NCBI GenBank assembly: GCA_963920525.1
Contig: OY986436.1
Span: 30,979,574-31,043,573, forward strand
DNA from: Dichetophora obliterata
Taxonomy: Eukaryota > Arthropoda > Insecta > Diptera > Sciomyzidae
Direction of reading: 5' to 3'
Length of the DNA: 64,000 nucleotides
The first letter of the stretch is position 1; every line of letters starts with the position of its first letter. Of the stretch, positions 20,435-32,994 are shown piece after piece. The notes under the pieces were generated by a model that saw only the letters and a program-made list of their open reading frames with translations, ran no database searches and was not told the origin of the DNA. Position numbers and translations under genes: made by a program.

Positions 20435-22732
20435 CGCATTCACTGCCAACTACGAGCTATCTCGTAGTAGCAAACCTTACTCAACAGGTCAACTACGAGA
20501 TAACTCGTAGCAAAAACTTTGCGATTATATTGAACATAATTTCGATATGGCTTATTGAATTACCTTTATTATTTCATTTTGGCACATGGAAAAAGTGTTT
20601 TTTTCCAAAAAAAACAAACAGTAACGGTTTTATCAAATTGGGAATTCTCCAAAAAGTAATGCTTTATTGAAGTTGAATTTTTATACATATAAAATTTAGT
20701 CGTGCTTAGATTTTTGAGATAAAAGGTTGTTTGATTTTCTTAAATAGTATTTGTTTTTAAATAAAATTTTTATCGTGTTGAAATGGAGGATGAAGACATA
20801 GAAAAATATTTAGATAGTTTAGAAGTATCTAGTGACAACGATTTTTCTGCTGATGAAGATGAATGTTTGTTAGATGATAATGATGACGAAAGTAGCAGTT
20901 CTGACAGTCAAAGTTCTGAGACTGACAGTGATATTGAAAATATCGCACCTAAACGAATTCGCGTTGGTGAGAATATAACATCTTCAGATAATGATTGGAG
21001 TGAAATAAAACAAGATCCTCCTCAGTTTCCATTTAAAGGGATACCATTTATAAATGTTTCTGAAAATTGTGTAACACCTGGAGATTATTTTGATTTATTT
21101 TTAACAGAAAACTTTTTAACTTACTTGGTTGAACAAACCAACCTTTATGCCAATCAAGAAATTAGTAAAGCATCATTGCTGAGATCATCTCGTTTAAAAA
21201 ATTGGAAAGATACAAGCAATGAAGAGCTTAGAGTGTTTTTTGGATTATTATTACACATGGGGCCTATCACTTTACCAAGTATATCACATTATTGGAACAT
21301 TATTAAAGTAAACTCTATGGTCTGAAAGATTTCCGTAACAGAATATCAAGAAATCGGTTTCAAATGCTTCTTCGATTTCTTCATTTTTCAAACAACGAGC
21401 ATCAAACCGCCGACCGTTTATTTAAAATAAAGCCAATCCTACAACATTTCAATGATACAATGGATCACATTTACCTTCCAAAGCAGGACTTGTGTATTGA
21501 TGAGTCCATGGTTCTTTGGAGAGACCGATTAATTTTTCGCCAATATATTAAAAACAAAAGACATAAATATGGGATAAAATTATTTGAACTCTGCGAATCA
21601 AAAGGAATGATATTGAGGGTAAAAATTTATGTAGGAAAACAAGTTGACGGTTGTAAAAATCATGCCAGTGAGGTTGTGATGAACCTAATGGAAGGTTTTC
21701 TTGACAAAGGATATAATCTTTACATGAATAATTTTTATAATTCCGTGGGTTTAAAAAAAACCTTAACCAATAGATCTACGTATGTGTGTGGTACTTTGAG
21801 GGCCAATAGAAAAGAAAATCCGAAAAATGTAATTAAAAAAAAAAGCTTAAAAAAGGCGAATCAACATGGGCTCGATTAGATTCGGTCGTAGTTTGTAAGT
21901 GGAAAGACAAACGGGACGTACTCACTATATCCAACAAAAACTATGGAAACATGGTGGAGGTAATGAATAGAAATAAAAAAATCTCCATAAAACCGGATAT
22001 TGTTCGGGACTACACCTTGGGAATGGCTGGAGTAGATCGTAGCGATCAAAACATTTCATATTATTCATCATTAAGAAAATCTGTGCGATGGTACAAAAAA
22101 CTTGGGTTTCAATTTTTGGAAATGTTTATGCATAATGCTTGGCTACTTTATACCCAAAATAATTCAAACAAAAAACTGTCAATATTACAATTTAGAGAAA
22201 AGGCTATTGAACACTTAGCTGGTGAATCTAAAAACATTGATGCTCGCATCGAAACCAAAGACAACTTTCACTACTTGGAATCAATTCCACCAACGGAAAA
22301 GAAAAATAACCCAAGCCATGTAGAGTTTGTTATAAAGAAAACAAAAGATTTGAAACGAGGTATATTTGTGCAGAGTGCCCTGAAAAGCCAGCTCTTTGCG
22401 TGAACAACTGTTTTAAAATTTATCATCAAAATTAATATACATATAATAAGAAGAATAATAATAACAAAAATTAATTATATTTTGTTTTGTCATGTTTTAT
22501 TTAATGAAATAAAGTTGAATGCTCTTTTTTTTACATTTTTGTTTGTTTATCTTGAAATCAAATAAGAAATTATGGAAAAAATAAGGTACGATTTATCTCG
22601 TAGTTGGCATATCCAAATGAAATTTTGTATAAGTAGGCCAAACTACGAGATATCTCGTATTACTTAAAAATGCCTAAATTTATGTTGGCACCTGACGTTA
22701 GATTTATGAAAACGGCCTTGGCAGTGAATGCG
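20435..22732 (+). mobile_element. piggyBac-type element, full ends, decayed gene
   Basis: Perfect 15-bp inverted ends CGCATTCACTGCCAA (20435-20449, complement 22718-22732) are flanked by TTAG (left, 20431-20434) and TTAA (right, 22733-22736); the left target copy probably has one mutation. Palindromes built on CTACGAGATATCTCGTAG occur twice inside the left end (about 20449-20468, 20490-20510) and twice near the right end (about 22590-22604 and 22644-22660). The element is 2298 bp and is inserted in the 18012-22766 hAT element. Confidence 0.9.
20783..22435 (+). pseudogene. piggyBac-family transposase, frameshifted
   Basis: The ATG at 20783 opens an acidic N-terminus (MEDEDIEKYLDSLE). The gene then continues in three frames: 20783-21325, 21364-21879 and 21951-about 22360, and a fourth segment carries the Cys-rich tail (CAEC...CVNNC...YHQN, stop 22433-22435). 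So there are at least three frameshifts. The first catalytic Asp is present in LCIDESM and the third in GVDRSD, but the second position reads YMNNFYNS, so Asp is replaced by Asn. This copy cannot make an active enzyme. It has no evident intron, unlike the copy at 10486. Confidence 0.88.
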
Positions 22733-22774
22733 TTAATCAATTGCGAACGAATTTTTCCGCACCCTGGTAAAGAT

Positions 22775-24639
22775 TGAATATTAGATAAAAAATTATTTGA
22801 AAACATGAAGATCATTTTCATTCAGTGCAATTGTTAAAAGAAAACTGTAAAAATATTCTCAGTTTGTAATTGTTAGAGCTTTTGGCTATAACTTTTAATA
22901 CAGAAATTGTTAGGTTGAGTGAGAACATGACAGAAGATCTTATGTCGATTTTAACTCTGTATGACCGAATTTTGATTTTGGCTAATTTTTAAGTGATACA
23001 GTAAGTTTTTTTACATACAATTTAGTGAAGGAATCATCATCCTTATTGTTTTATTGAAATTTTTTTTAAGTTGTCAGTATTTCTACTTATAGCAATAATA
23101 TTCAACTATACTAATTCAACAATATTATTTGATATTCTAACAATAAATTTCTTCTTCACACAACATTGTTTAGCCTTTTTGCTAGAATAACTATAGAATA
23201 ACTTATTACAATATTATGTACTTTTCTGATTAGATCACATACATATCTGAAAACAAATTTATACAACTTAAACGCCTAACCAACTCATAAAAACAAGGTT
23301 TTAGCGCCTTTGAATTACACTTTAAGCAATAAAAAAAAAATAAAAATAATAAGTAAACAATGTTGCCAAACGAGCAACAATTTAGAGAGAGCAAAAATAA
23401 ATCAACAGCAAAAAAAAAAAAAGCCTACACCAACCAAAATCAAAACATTTCACTTCAAAACGTGGCACACATATTCGCAGGATTTGCGTCTATAATTATG
23501 CGAAGCACGAAAGGATCATTAAACAGGAGTCCGAATACACAATTGCCAGGTACAAAAAACAGCAGGCACTGTTAACAGCACGCTACTTGTTAAGTTTTTC
23601 GCTTAATTCTTTTATATACTTTATTTTATGCAAAACTATTTGTTAATGACTCAAATTTCCTTTTGGGATTCTATTAAGACTTTTTTGCTGATAAGTTACT
23701 GAATAGCTTTTGACAGGAATAAAAACAACGGAAACTATGAGAACTGCACTTTAGACAACTGTTTTAAGTTTATTCTTGAGAACAAATTTGAATTCTTTAG
23801 TTTTATGACAAGAAAACGTAACGGTTTACTTCACATTTCCGCTTGTTCCGACAAAATTTGTTGCACGACCGCACGCAACTAGCAACGACAAACAACTGAA
23901 GCGTTCTGCTTGCGACTTCGTACTGTTTGTGTCTGTCGTACGTCAAACGAGCTTAAAATTCGTTATTATCGAACGCGCGTCTTTGTCGGCATTCTTAACG
24001 TAGTCGTTGTCGTCGTCGATACACGAAGCTCATTGACAAATGCCGACACGACAGGACGAATCAGACAACTGTGATTTTTCTTTGGCGGTTATGTGCGTAT
24101 GTGTGTTGGTAGTTGCAATTCGGCTAACATTCGTTGGTGTGCGTGAGTGTCGCATTTTTTATTTAGTCCTTTTTTTTGCTCGTTTTTGTGGCTGGGGATT
24201 TCGTGGTGGATAAAAATAAATCTGTTTCAGTTGCTGATTGAAACAGATTTGTTTGCAGTTTGTTTTCATTATTCATTCTCTCTCTCTCTCTCTCTCTCTT
24301 TCACTGTAACTTTAGCTTTGGTTTATTTTTATGCTCTCTAGTTTAGCTTTTGCTTGAAAGGTGAAGCTAAAATTGAATGGGAGAATTGTGAGTAGAGCTT
24401 TTAATTTTACTATCAATTTAATGGTGAGCTTCGTTTACTTTTTTTGAAATTGCTCACAATTTTATGAATGAAATTTGTTTTGTTGGGGAAATTTTGTGGT
24501 GAATTATTTTTCAGTTGCTAGGTGGAGAAATAATACTAATTTTGGAAATTTGTTAATAAATATTAACAACACTTAGGGTTTTTTTTTTGTTTGTTATAAA
24601 GACTAATTTTTTTAAAATTTAAGAAAAATATAGAACTTT
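22775..24639. other. Non-coding stretch with a CpG-richer patch, hairpin and (TC)n
   Basis: No gene is recognised. About 23860-24130 is visibly richer in CG dinucleotides (GTCGTTGTCGTCGTCG and similar). A perfect 12-bp stem AAATCTGTTTCA with a 9-nt loop lies at 24218-24250, and a (TC)n run at about 24277-24300. The patch might be a host promoter or exon fragment, but I see no supported frame. Confidence 0.45.
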
Positions 24640-26100
24640 TAACCCTCTCCATGTCAAAAATAATTTACATAAAAAAAAAATTTATTTGGCAATATTTATA
24701 TGTTTTTGTGAAATTCCTAAAAACAATTGGCTTCTCGCTTGGCGTAAAGACAAACATTGCATTTTTGCATATTATGTATGAATTTTTACCAAAATTTTTG
24801 GCTTAGAAACGACCTGCGCTCATCATATTTAGAAATGCTGGCAATTGCTTTATTAGGTCCAAACGAACTTCTGGTGGTGGTTGTGTTTGAAAATTTTTTT
24901 GCGTTTGGGTTTATTGGAAGTCATAGAATCACAACTGTCTGTGCCGCTTTCAAAAGACAAAGCGCTTGGGCCGCTTTCCCTAGATTTTAACTTTGAAAGC
25001 ATTGTTTTTGAGACTGCGATCCTTAAATTCATGGAATCTTTAATATTTTTTTTTTTAATACTTTTCATTGTGCAGTCGTGTCTATATTCCATCCATGCTG
25101 CTGTTAAAGCTAAATCGACAAAATGCATTATCACCCGAAGTGTCCACTTGACGGAACGAATAATATTGAAAAATTTTATCTAGTAAATCAACACCACTCA
25201 TGTTCTCATTATACATTCTCACAACTTGGGGTCTATCAATATATAGAAATTCTTTTGAATTTTTTCCCACCGTTTTGTTTTATCTTTAAATCCAATTCCA
25301 ACCTGTCCAGCCTGTTGACGAATCTATTAACGCGAATAGTTCCGGCTGCATTAATTTGTCGTTGTTTCAATATTTCGAAGATCTGGTAAGAAGGAAATTA
25401 GTTGTAAAAAAATAGGTTGTGATCAGCAGATATGCGTGAAATATGATGACATAACTGTAGAACAACAGCCGAACCAAAGCCAACTTCTTTCAATCCTTCT
25501 TTCTCTGTTGGAGTTGTCAATCCTTAATACACAAGAAAATCGTACGGAATTCCACTTTTACGCATAAGAAAAAAACCCCAAGGGAAAGGCTTTTCTTTAT
25601 TGCATTGTTCAGTTATTGCATTTATAGTGGTAAACTCGAAAGGCGATTTTTTACTGCGTCGATTATTGGTTTAACTTTGCATAGTCAATCTTTGTTAACC
25701 AATCTATATTCCTTAACATCAACCAAATTATTTCTAATCGAAAAAAGTTTTCTGATCATACTTTCTGTAAAGAATATCATTCCAATCGAAGGGTCAAAAA
25801 GCATTTGAACTCTGGGAAATTTTAAAACATCCATCATAATATGGTGTGCAAAAACTATTCGTAGTTCATCAACTGAGCATACCTTGCAATTTAACTGCCC
25901 ATTCTGCTGAGTATATAGATTTGTATAGTACGCAGTTTTAACCATATTACTGACAGGCTGTGACTGTGGGTCACTATTGAATTTCGAACGCATATAAAAG
26001 ATTTAAAACACGTTTTATAGCAAACTCAGTTTAATGTATTTTACTATCGGCTACTACTTAATTGTTATATACAATACATTTTTTATTATGTTTTCATTAT
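24640..26100 (-). pseudogene. Decayed piggyBac-family transposase relic (minus strand)
   Basis: Minus-strand segments in order: 25993-25685 (FAHHIMMDVLKFPRV, a conserved N-terminal stretch), a broken middle near 25600-25300 (FPSYQIFEILKQ, AAGTIRVNRF), 25270-25082 (RPQVVRMYNENMSGVDLLDK, the third catalytic Asp region) and 25134-24853 (LALTAAWMEYRHDC). The second catalytic position reads FYN where FDN is expected, followed by a stop. A likely left end TTAACCCTCTCCATGTC lies at about 24637-24653; no matching right end was found. There are several frameshifts and stops. Not functional. Confidence 0.75.
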
Positions 26101-26379
26101 ATTAACTTATTACACATAGTATTGAAAAATATCATTAACTGGAAAGTAGTGACTCTAAGACACTACAACGACGGTCTAAGGTGTTAGCTTGTGCTCGAGT
26201 AAAAAATGTATTGCATATTGTTTATTCATCTCGAAACATGATCTGTCAAGGCATAATATTTGCATTGATGATTTGGAAGTAAATAAAATCATTTTCGTAC
26301 TGCATAGGTACAAGAACACAAGTTATACAATATTTATTATCAGAAGTTCAGTAGTTATAAAATAATTATTTTTACTAGC

Positions 26380-27780
26380 ATGTTTGGAGCTAGAAGAACA
26401 AGACATCTAACTAATGCAGAAATTAGAAACGCTATGGAAGAGGAAGATGATGAAAGTAAATTGGAAGACACTGCTGAAGATTGTGATGAATCTTGCATCT
26501 CAGATAGTGAAATTGATGTTTTTGGAAACTGCATCCGAATCAGAGGATAAAATAAGCATTAAATCTGCTGAAGAAAGTGGAGGTGGACACAATAATGATG
26601 AAACATTTGGAACATATGGAACCTTTATTTGGAAGTCCAATTTATCGGGTCTGTGTTTTGAGAAATATATTTGTTGCACTGTTACGGTATTTGCGTTTTG
26701 ATGACAAATCAACACGATCAACTCGCATACCAAAAGATAAATTGGCGGCAATAAGGGATATTTGGAGTATTATCAACTGAAAATTTCGAAAGCATTACAT
26801 ACCGGGTAGTAACTTGACAAAAGATGAACAAATAGTACCGTTAAGAGGTAGGATATCATTCCGACAGTATATGCCTTCTGGGCATATAAAGATTATGTAA
26901 TATGGTGAGAAAATTTGGTGGATTTATGATTTTCAGCACCAGTTATCAGCTATATGGCATTCCTTAGCTCGGAAAAGAATGAACGAGCCGCATAATGAAA
27001 ATGCCCTACACTCAGAAAAAAAATTTGGTTAATTTAATCAAATTGGATCTAAATTTCAGGTTAAAATTTGCCAACATGATTTGTCCGGCTAAGATTACCA
27101 CATGTCATTCAGGTCAATTTAACATGTTTTTGTGGTTTTATGAAACTGACAAATGTGGTTATCTTAACCGAATTTTAACCAGTATTTGTGTTTAAATCGA
27201 ATGGAATCAGGTTTATTTAACCAAATGCTAGGTTTACCTGTTTTTACCTCAATCATTTATATGAAAATGTTGGTATTTTTTAACAATCACATCACGAACA
27301 ACAAAACTGTGACTAAAAAACATCCTTTTTGCCCCCAGCGAGGGCTAGAGGAAGAGCTAGAGCAAACGAATTATAGGCACTTTATTTTTTAGCCTACATG
27401 TCCACAGAATTGGATAAAATTGAAAACGTAAAGGCAGGTTCATTTCTCCTACCTTATCCAGAGGTACCCTAACCAAATTCACCAGATAAAAATACCTTGA
27501 ATCAGGTAAAAGTATTTTCCCCTAGTATACTACAGTTCTCGAGATGATATGTGAACCTTTTGAAAGGACAAGCAGCTAAATTCCCTGAAAGAAATTTTTT
27601 AAAAGAACGTGCATCAATAGTACAATCAAAGAAGAGACGACGATGTTACTGCTGCACTTATGAATAAGCACAATCTTCTTAGCAATGCTGTTGTATATGT
27701 CAGTCATAAATCCGTGTGTAACGAGCATTCATAGAAAAATGTGGTTTTCCTCACAGGTGTAAATAAGTAGTTAAATGACA
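26380..27780 (+). pseudogene. piggyBac-family transposase relic (plus strand)
   Basis: An ATG at about 26380 begins MFGARRTRHLTNAEIRNAME, followed by an acidic stretch. After an internal deletion and frame change, LLRYLRFDDKSTRS (about 26680) and LTKDEQIVPLRGR (first catalytic Asp, about 26820) follow, then the sequence breaks up. A Cys-rich tail seems to remain near 27640-27740 (CYCC, CCICQ). The second and third catalytic regions are not recognisable. Clearly a pseudogene. Confidence 0.7.
27021..27226. repeat. About 200-bp foldback inside the piggyBac relic
   Basis: ATTTGGTTAATTTAATC at the left pairs with TTTATTTAACCAAAT at the right, and AAGATTACCACATGTCATTC pairs imperfectly with GACAAATGTGGTTATCTT in the middle. 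Probably a MITE. Confidence 0.5.
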
Positions 27781-27979
27781 ATTCCCACATTATTGATTTA
27801 AATTTTTTTTAATAAATGTATTCACTAATGTTCGATATTTTGTGGCTTTAAGTACCACATATTAAGTTTAAATTTTCTTCAATAAAATAAATTAATTCTC
27901 CATATATTTTGTATTAGTGTCTCTAAGTCACTACGTGGTAGTTTACGTTAGTCAAATAGCATGGCAGTAATAGGGTTAA

Positions 27980-29909
27980 TGAAGAAGTCATAATTAACGT
28001 ATTTACTAAAATACGAAAAAGGCGTACCGATTTCAAAATCTTTAGCCACCTGTATGAATTGGCTGAAATTCAAAGGCTGTTGAAGGTTACTTTTCCCGAT
28101 TTTTTCGTCAAGAAATTTTTTTTTGCTGTGCAGGTCAATGGATTTGTTATGATCGACTTAGGTTCTTGAATATCTAACGACATACCCATAGCAAATATTT
28201 CATCTTCAGTGATAAGCGGTTATTCCAAATCAAATACTTCTTTCAATACTTAATTTCAATTTGGAACAATATCCGTTCTTTTGGTTCAAAATCGTTTTTG
28301 TTTATATGTTCAACATCATATTTCATCAGTTCTTCATTCTATTTTACATTTCCTTCTTTAATATCGGAACAATTTCCAAGGAATTAAAAAATTTCTTCCT
28401 CATTCAAAACTCTAAAAGCAATATTTTCTGCAAATTCTTTACAAATTACCAAAATTTTATATAAATAAATTCTTTGAAATCAGTAAAAATAACTTACTTT
28501 GTGGGTAAATGTCAATTATATTCGACAATAAAATATTTTCAACTATATATAATCAGCCGAAACTAATTATTATTTTCCGTAATCGAAACGATTATCGTTT
28601 AATACTTTTTAACTTTAAAAAAATTTTTTTTTTCCCAAACGCGTGAGCTCACTTTTAAATAGTTAAATTTAACTTCATATATAGGCAGTCGGACACACTT
28701 TATGATAACACAGTACAAAATAAAAAAAAAAAAACAATTAATAAATTTTTACAGCATCAATTTAGCATTTATTCGATATAGTGATCTCTCTCTCTGACAA
28801 ATTCAAAACATACCAAGAACTTGCGAGCAAACTACCGTTACATATTTGACATAAAAATACGCGCTCATGCAATGTCGAATATACTTGACAAATCCACTGA
28901 AAAGGTTAGGGCTTTATTTATTCTTTAGAAAATTATGGATAGCTTAAAAGAAAAAATAGCAAGATCGCATTCTAAGATCGCAAAAAAGCATTCTATGCTT
29001 AAACCAAGAAATGAGGCTATCATTTCTTACTCAAGCAAAAAATTCTCTATCAAAGTATTATTGTTCAACAAACGATTTTTCCAAATATATCTATGTCGTA
29101 CTGGCGTTCGATTTTTACGAAAAAATGATTTAAAAAACGAATAAAAAAGTCGAATTTTTAAGAAGATTTTTTTTATTTGTTTTTATATTATAAAGTGAGA
29201 GAAGTAATCTGTTGATATAGTCTATTTACACCAACTAATAACTGGTGTATTCGATTCTCAGAACTTTTTTGTTTTAAGTCTTAACACTATCCGTAAAAGC
29301 AATAAAAACTATAATAGTTTGATTTATTTACAATTTAGTAGAACAAATTGTATGTTTACTTATCCATTAAATCGCATAAGCACCTTTGTTAACAACTGTA
29401 GCTTTTTTGATGTAAACTTATCCAAAGGTCAGATCAAAAGCGGATTGAAAAGAAATGTATTATAAGATCTATGTAAACGCATGGATATTTGTTATATCTT
29501 GTTTTGTTCCTGAGCCCAACATATATTATAGTGGGTAAATTTTTCTCACTTTTCAATGTTTTGGACCTCTTTTATTGATATCTTTGAGATATTTCAATGA
29601 TATTTGGGTATGTTCTTAAAATGCTCTAATGCGTAGAAAGTACGAAAAAGATGTTGTAGCTGAACTCGATTGAAATTTCATGCTATACATTTGGTAAGAA
29701 ATGGTGCGGAGTGGTCTTTCTCGATTTAAATTGCGATACTGGCAGGGGCGGTCCAAGTCATTTTGGAAGTACAGGTAAGATATAATTTTGGCACCCTTAT
29801 CAAATTATCGAAAAAATTCAAATATTTTTTTAAACAATATCAAACATATTTTTATTAAATCCCTTCAAATAAATGAACTTAAATATATCACTCATTTTAT
29901 TTATTTTTT
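27980..29909. other. AT-rich non-coding stretch, nothing recognised
   Basis: The open frames here lack family motifs. The minus strand near 27985-28200 has a short protein-like stretch that I could not place. The rest is AT-rich. Confidence 0.4.
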
Positions 29910-30312
29910 TTTATTAAACGATCAAAGAATCAAGGCATGCGCCTTATACAAACAAGGTTTGGTCTTTGACCTGAAAAGAAAGGGATAGATTATTTAGAGG
30001 AATTGATTGGAACCATACGTGAATTGTTGATTAGCCGAAACAACCTAAAGCAAAGCAATTAAAATTGCTTTTAGCCGAGCCTAGAGTCTGATGCCTTAAC
30101 CTTGGCAAGCATTTGCAGCCCTTAGTTGTGTTCCTGTCCTTTAATTCCACATTTTCTACAATTTATTTGTGGATTTTCATTTTCCATAAGTCTTAAATGT
30201 AGGAAAGAACAAAGAAAGTGAAAGGAACCATGCCCGAGCCCGGATTCGAACCAGGGACCTCTGGGTTGATAGTCTAGCGCACTCTCCACTAGACTACAAA
30301 GGCCGACAAACC
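29910..30312 (-). mobile_element. tRNA-derived SINE (copy 2)
   Basis: Same family and orientation as 3458-3858: CAAGGCATGCGCCTTATACA, GGTTTGGTCTTTGACCTGAA and the tRNA-like head are shared. The B box GGTTCGAATCC (complement at about 30242-30252) and A box TAGTCTAGTGG (about 30286-30296) are intact. The 3' end is a T-rich run on this strand (about 29890-29915), the complement of an A tail. I did not find a clear target duplication. Confidence 0.8.
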
Positions 30313-31189
30313 CTCCAATGATGCCAACGTCCCACAAACCGCACAAAACGCACCAAAGACTATACTTTAGCATCCTATGCTATTTTTTGTATTTATAATA
30401 AGGGTTTCAGAAAATATTTCAACAACACTTCATTGCAGTTTTTTCAAATTTGGATTCCTAGAATTTTTTTTTTATTGAAACAAAAAAGAAAATAACATTT
30501 TTTCGAAAACTAAAATATGACAACTCTGGTACTTTTCATTCGATATCAAAAACTCTCGATATTTTTTTTTATCAAAACCCTCCTTGGGTTAATCCTATCT
30601 ACGAGCCTGTCACTGACCAAGAATTTCGTTTTTAGCATCACTTTCTGGAGCACATATAAAAAACATTTGGAAGAGAGTTTTGAAGACACTTATCTTTTTT
30701 ATCTCTTAGCGCTTTTCTTTTCTTATTTTGTGCCGTAGACAACTTACTTTTCCTTTTTTACTCATTACAGAACAAAATTTAATAAAATTGCTGACTAAGG
30801 ACTCTTCTGCTGATATGAGTTCTGCTAAGGACGCCTTTTCCAATAAGAAAAAAATTACACGATAAACGTTTAAAGAAAAAATAAAATTATTTCGACTGTC
30901 AACGTTTGATTAGTTAGAGATGGTATTATTGCTATTGTAGCTGTGGAACAATGTAAGTAAGCGTTGCAATATTTAAGATAAAGTACAATAAGTACTACGA
31001 ATTTTGATACGATATGAAAGAATACTTTGTGAAATTTTAAATAGATAAAAAAATATAAAGAATTTTTGATTTTGGCTCCACTTAACATTTGGCGCCACAG
31101 GTGTGGGTCTGCTTCCCCTGGCTGCTGGTATTGCTCAGTTTCTTCCTGCAAAGTCAGATTAGTTCTACAGGAATACGAAACTCGGACAT
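30313..31189. other. Non-coding stretch next to the Tc1 relic
   Basis: No supported gene. It may include the 3' flank of the Tc1-like element, but no terminal repeat was seen. Confidence 0.4.
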
Positions 31190-31660
31190 GGTGGAGTATA
31201 TAGTAGGTTATTTCTTATTGGGCTCCCGTGGCTGTCTTGACTTAGAATCCACTAAATCCTGACACGTGCTTTGTGGAATGGAGTACCAAGCATTTTCCAA
31301 TGTCTCCTACATTTCAGTCTTTTATTTGGTTTTGTTGGTCTAATGCGTTACTTAACTATTTTCCAAAAGTCATCTACAGTTTTACGGTCTAAGCTGTAAC
31401 TTTAATTCCATTATCCGAAAACCATTTTTTGCCATACCTGAAGTGTGTTTTAGGTCGTTGCTTTACTGATATTGTCACTTCAGCAAAGAAAGCATTATTT
31501 CTTGGGGTATTTGGACATAAAGATTTATTTCCATATTTACATAAGTGCAAAATATGGGCCCAACGCCATTAAACGAAAAGTATCCCTACACCATGATACA
31601 ATAATCTCAAAAATTATAAGTTTTAGTTGTATATTGTTGGTTGTATACTGCATTTTTTAT
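31190..31660 (-). pseudogene. Tc1-like transposase relic
   Basis: In minus-strand order, with frameshifts: FSFNGVGPIF (about 31600-31570), DLKHTSG (about 31450) in the place of the DNDPKHTS catalytic motif, and a well-preserved C-terminus STCQDLVDSKSRQPREPNKK ending near 31210. These are characteristic of Tc1-family DDE transposases. Several stops break the frame and the N-terminus is not seen. Non-functional. Confidence 0.65.
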
Positions 31661-32556
31661 CATCTTTTTGAATGTTTATCTATCGTTTCCTACAAAATTT
31701 ACTTTGCTTTCGTAGGACCAAGGCACATTGTGCCATTTTAAATACTTTTCACTTTTTACTATGCCTATATGTTAGCATCAGTATCTTTCGGAATATTTTT
31801 CCAAGGATATGTTTTTCCAAAACATTTAATGATATTTCTTAGTTGCAAGTGACCCTATGATATTGCCCACAATTGTATGTTATTAAAAGAGTATACAATA
31901 CTACCAAATAAAAGAGAGACTATAATAACGTGTGTTATTGGACCAAGTTATATATAAGTATAGAAAACTTTTTTTATTAATAAAAAACACAAACTCATCA
32001 AACCACAACACTTTAGCACATCTTACCTTTACACTCTTCGGCATATATTTCATTCAATAATATCATAAGGTGAAATAAAATTCTCCAAATTATTTGATAT
32101 TGTTTTTTAAAGTTTGTAAGCAAAAGAGAGGAAAGAAGTCTGATTAATAATCAGTAATTATATATATTATGAGGAAAAATTCATATCAGATAATATAATG
32201 TGATTCAATCAAATCGTACATCGACTGTTATAATCCACATTATTATCATGTCCCTTAAAAACAAGCAATTAATTATTTGATTAAAAATGATCCAGGTTCT
32301 ATTTGATTGAAGGAACACTTTTCACTGTAGTAAAATTACACATGTAGTAAAATTTGCTTAGTTCAAAAAGTAACTATATTTAAAGTTACTTCGGCAAATT
32401 TATTTATTTATTTATTTTATAGTTCCATCTTATAATTAATCAGAATATAAACTAAAGAAAAGCCATAACAACCGAGATATTAAGGCTAAGAAAATTTCAG
32501 CTTAATTTTTCTTGATTACTCAATTATTTTCTGAAAGTACGAATATTTTGGTTGAC
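31661..32556. other. AT-rich non-coding stretch, nothing recognised
   Basis: No gene or terminal repeat identified. Confidence 0.4.
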
Positions 32557-32560
32557 TTAA

Positions 32561-32994
32561 CTCTCCTGTGTATACGAAAGTAACCGTGTACCTTTTGAAA
32601 TTTTAAAGCAAAAAAATGTAACTTTCGTCCAAGGAACTATAAACTAAAATCTTTAGTACCTTCCTAAAATGAATTTTTTTTATTCAATACAGGTTTTATA
32701 TTGAAAAGAAAATGTGTTGGCAATTTTTTATGAAAGATTTTTAAGTACTACCCCTTCGTCTTATTGGAAGGTACCCGGGTACCTCCGGGTAAAATACATG
32801 GGAGTTCGAAATGTTATGGTCTTTGTCGATTATATATTTAGTATATTATGTACTGCTGTAATCGAGATGAAGGATTACAAAGTTGTTTTGGGTTTTTTAA
32901 TTCACATATAGTTTCTCTCATACAGATCATATAAAGGTATCCGGGTACCGTCGTATACACGAAAAGGGGAACATTTTCCGTATACACATGAGGG
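32561..32994. mobile_element. 434-bp TTAA-flanked (piggyBac-type) MITE
   Basis: Ends CTCTCCTGTGTATACG (left) and CCCTCATGTGTATACG (right, inverted) lie between TTAA at 32557-32560 and 32995-32998. A perfect palindrome GGTACCCGGGTACC lies at 32770-32783, and a partial copy ATCCGGGTACCG near 32939-32950. The open frame inside has no family features. Ends plus TTAA target suggest a piggyBac derivative. Confidence 0.7.

Larger units (their letters stand above)
18012..22766. mobile_element. hAT-type element (about 4.75 kb), nested and non-autonomous
   Basis: Ends CAGGGTGCGGA (18012-18022) and its complement (22756-22766) are flanked by the exact 8-bp duplication GTAAAGAT (18004-18011, 22767-22774), with T at position 2 and A at position 7 as in hAT target sites. 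A BED-type zinc-finger exon survives at 19784-19954, as expected of an hAT transposase N-terminus; the catalytic and dimerisation domains are missing. GAACG/CGTTC motifs cluster in the right subterminal part. Foldbacks, a MITE copy and a piggyBac (20435-22732) are inserted within it. Confidence 0.8.
26106..27975 (+). mobile_element. Decayed piggyBac-type element (plus strand)
   Basis: The right end reads, inverted, CCCTATTACTGCCATGC next to TTAA (27976-27979). The left end next to TTAA (26102-26105) is a decayed match (CTTATTACACATAG). Inside each end is a palindrome-like motif, GTAGTGACTCTAAGACACTAC at about 26145-26165 and a decayed counterpart at about 27917-27936. The ACTGCCA terminal word also occurs in the 20435 element, suggesting related families. 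A foldback is nested at 27021-27226. Confidence 0.65.

Noticed and set aside
24277..24300. (TC)n tract as a promoter initiator or GAGA-factor site
   Set aside because: A simple repeat of this size is common and no transcription unit is visible next to it.
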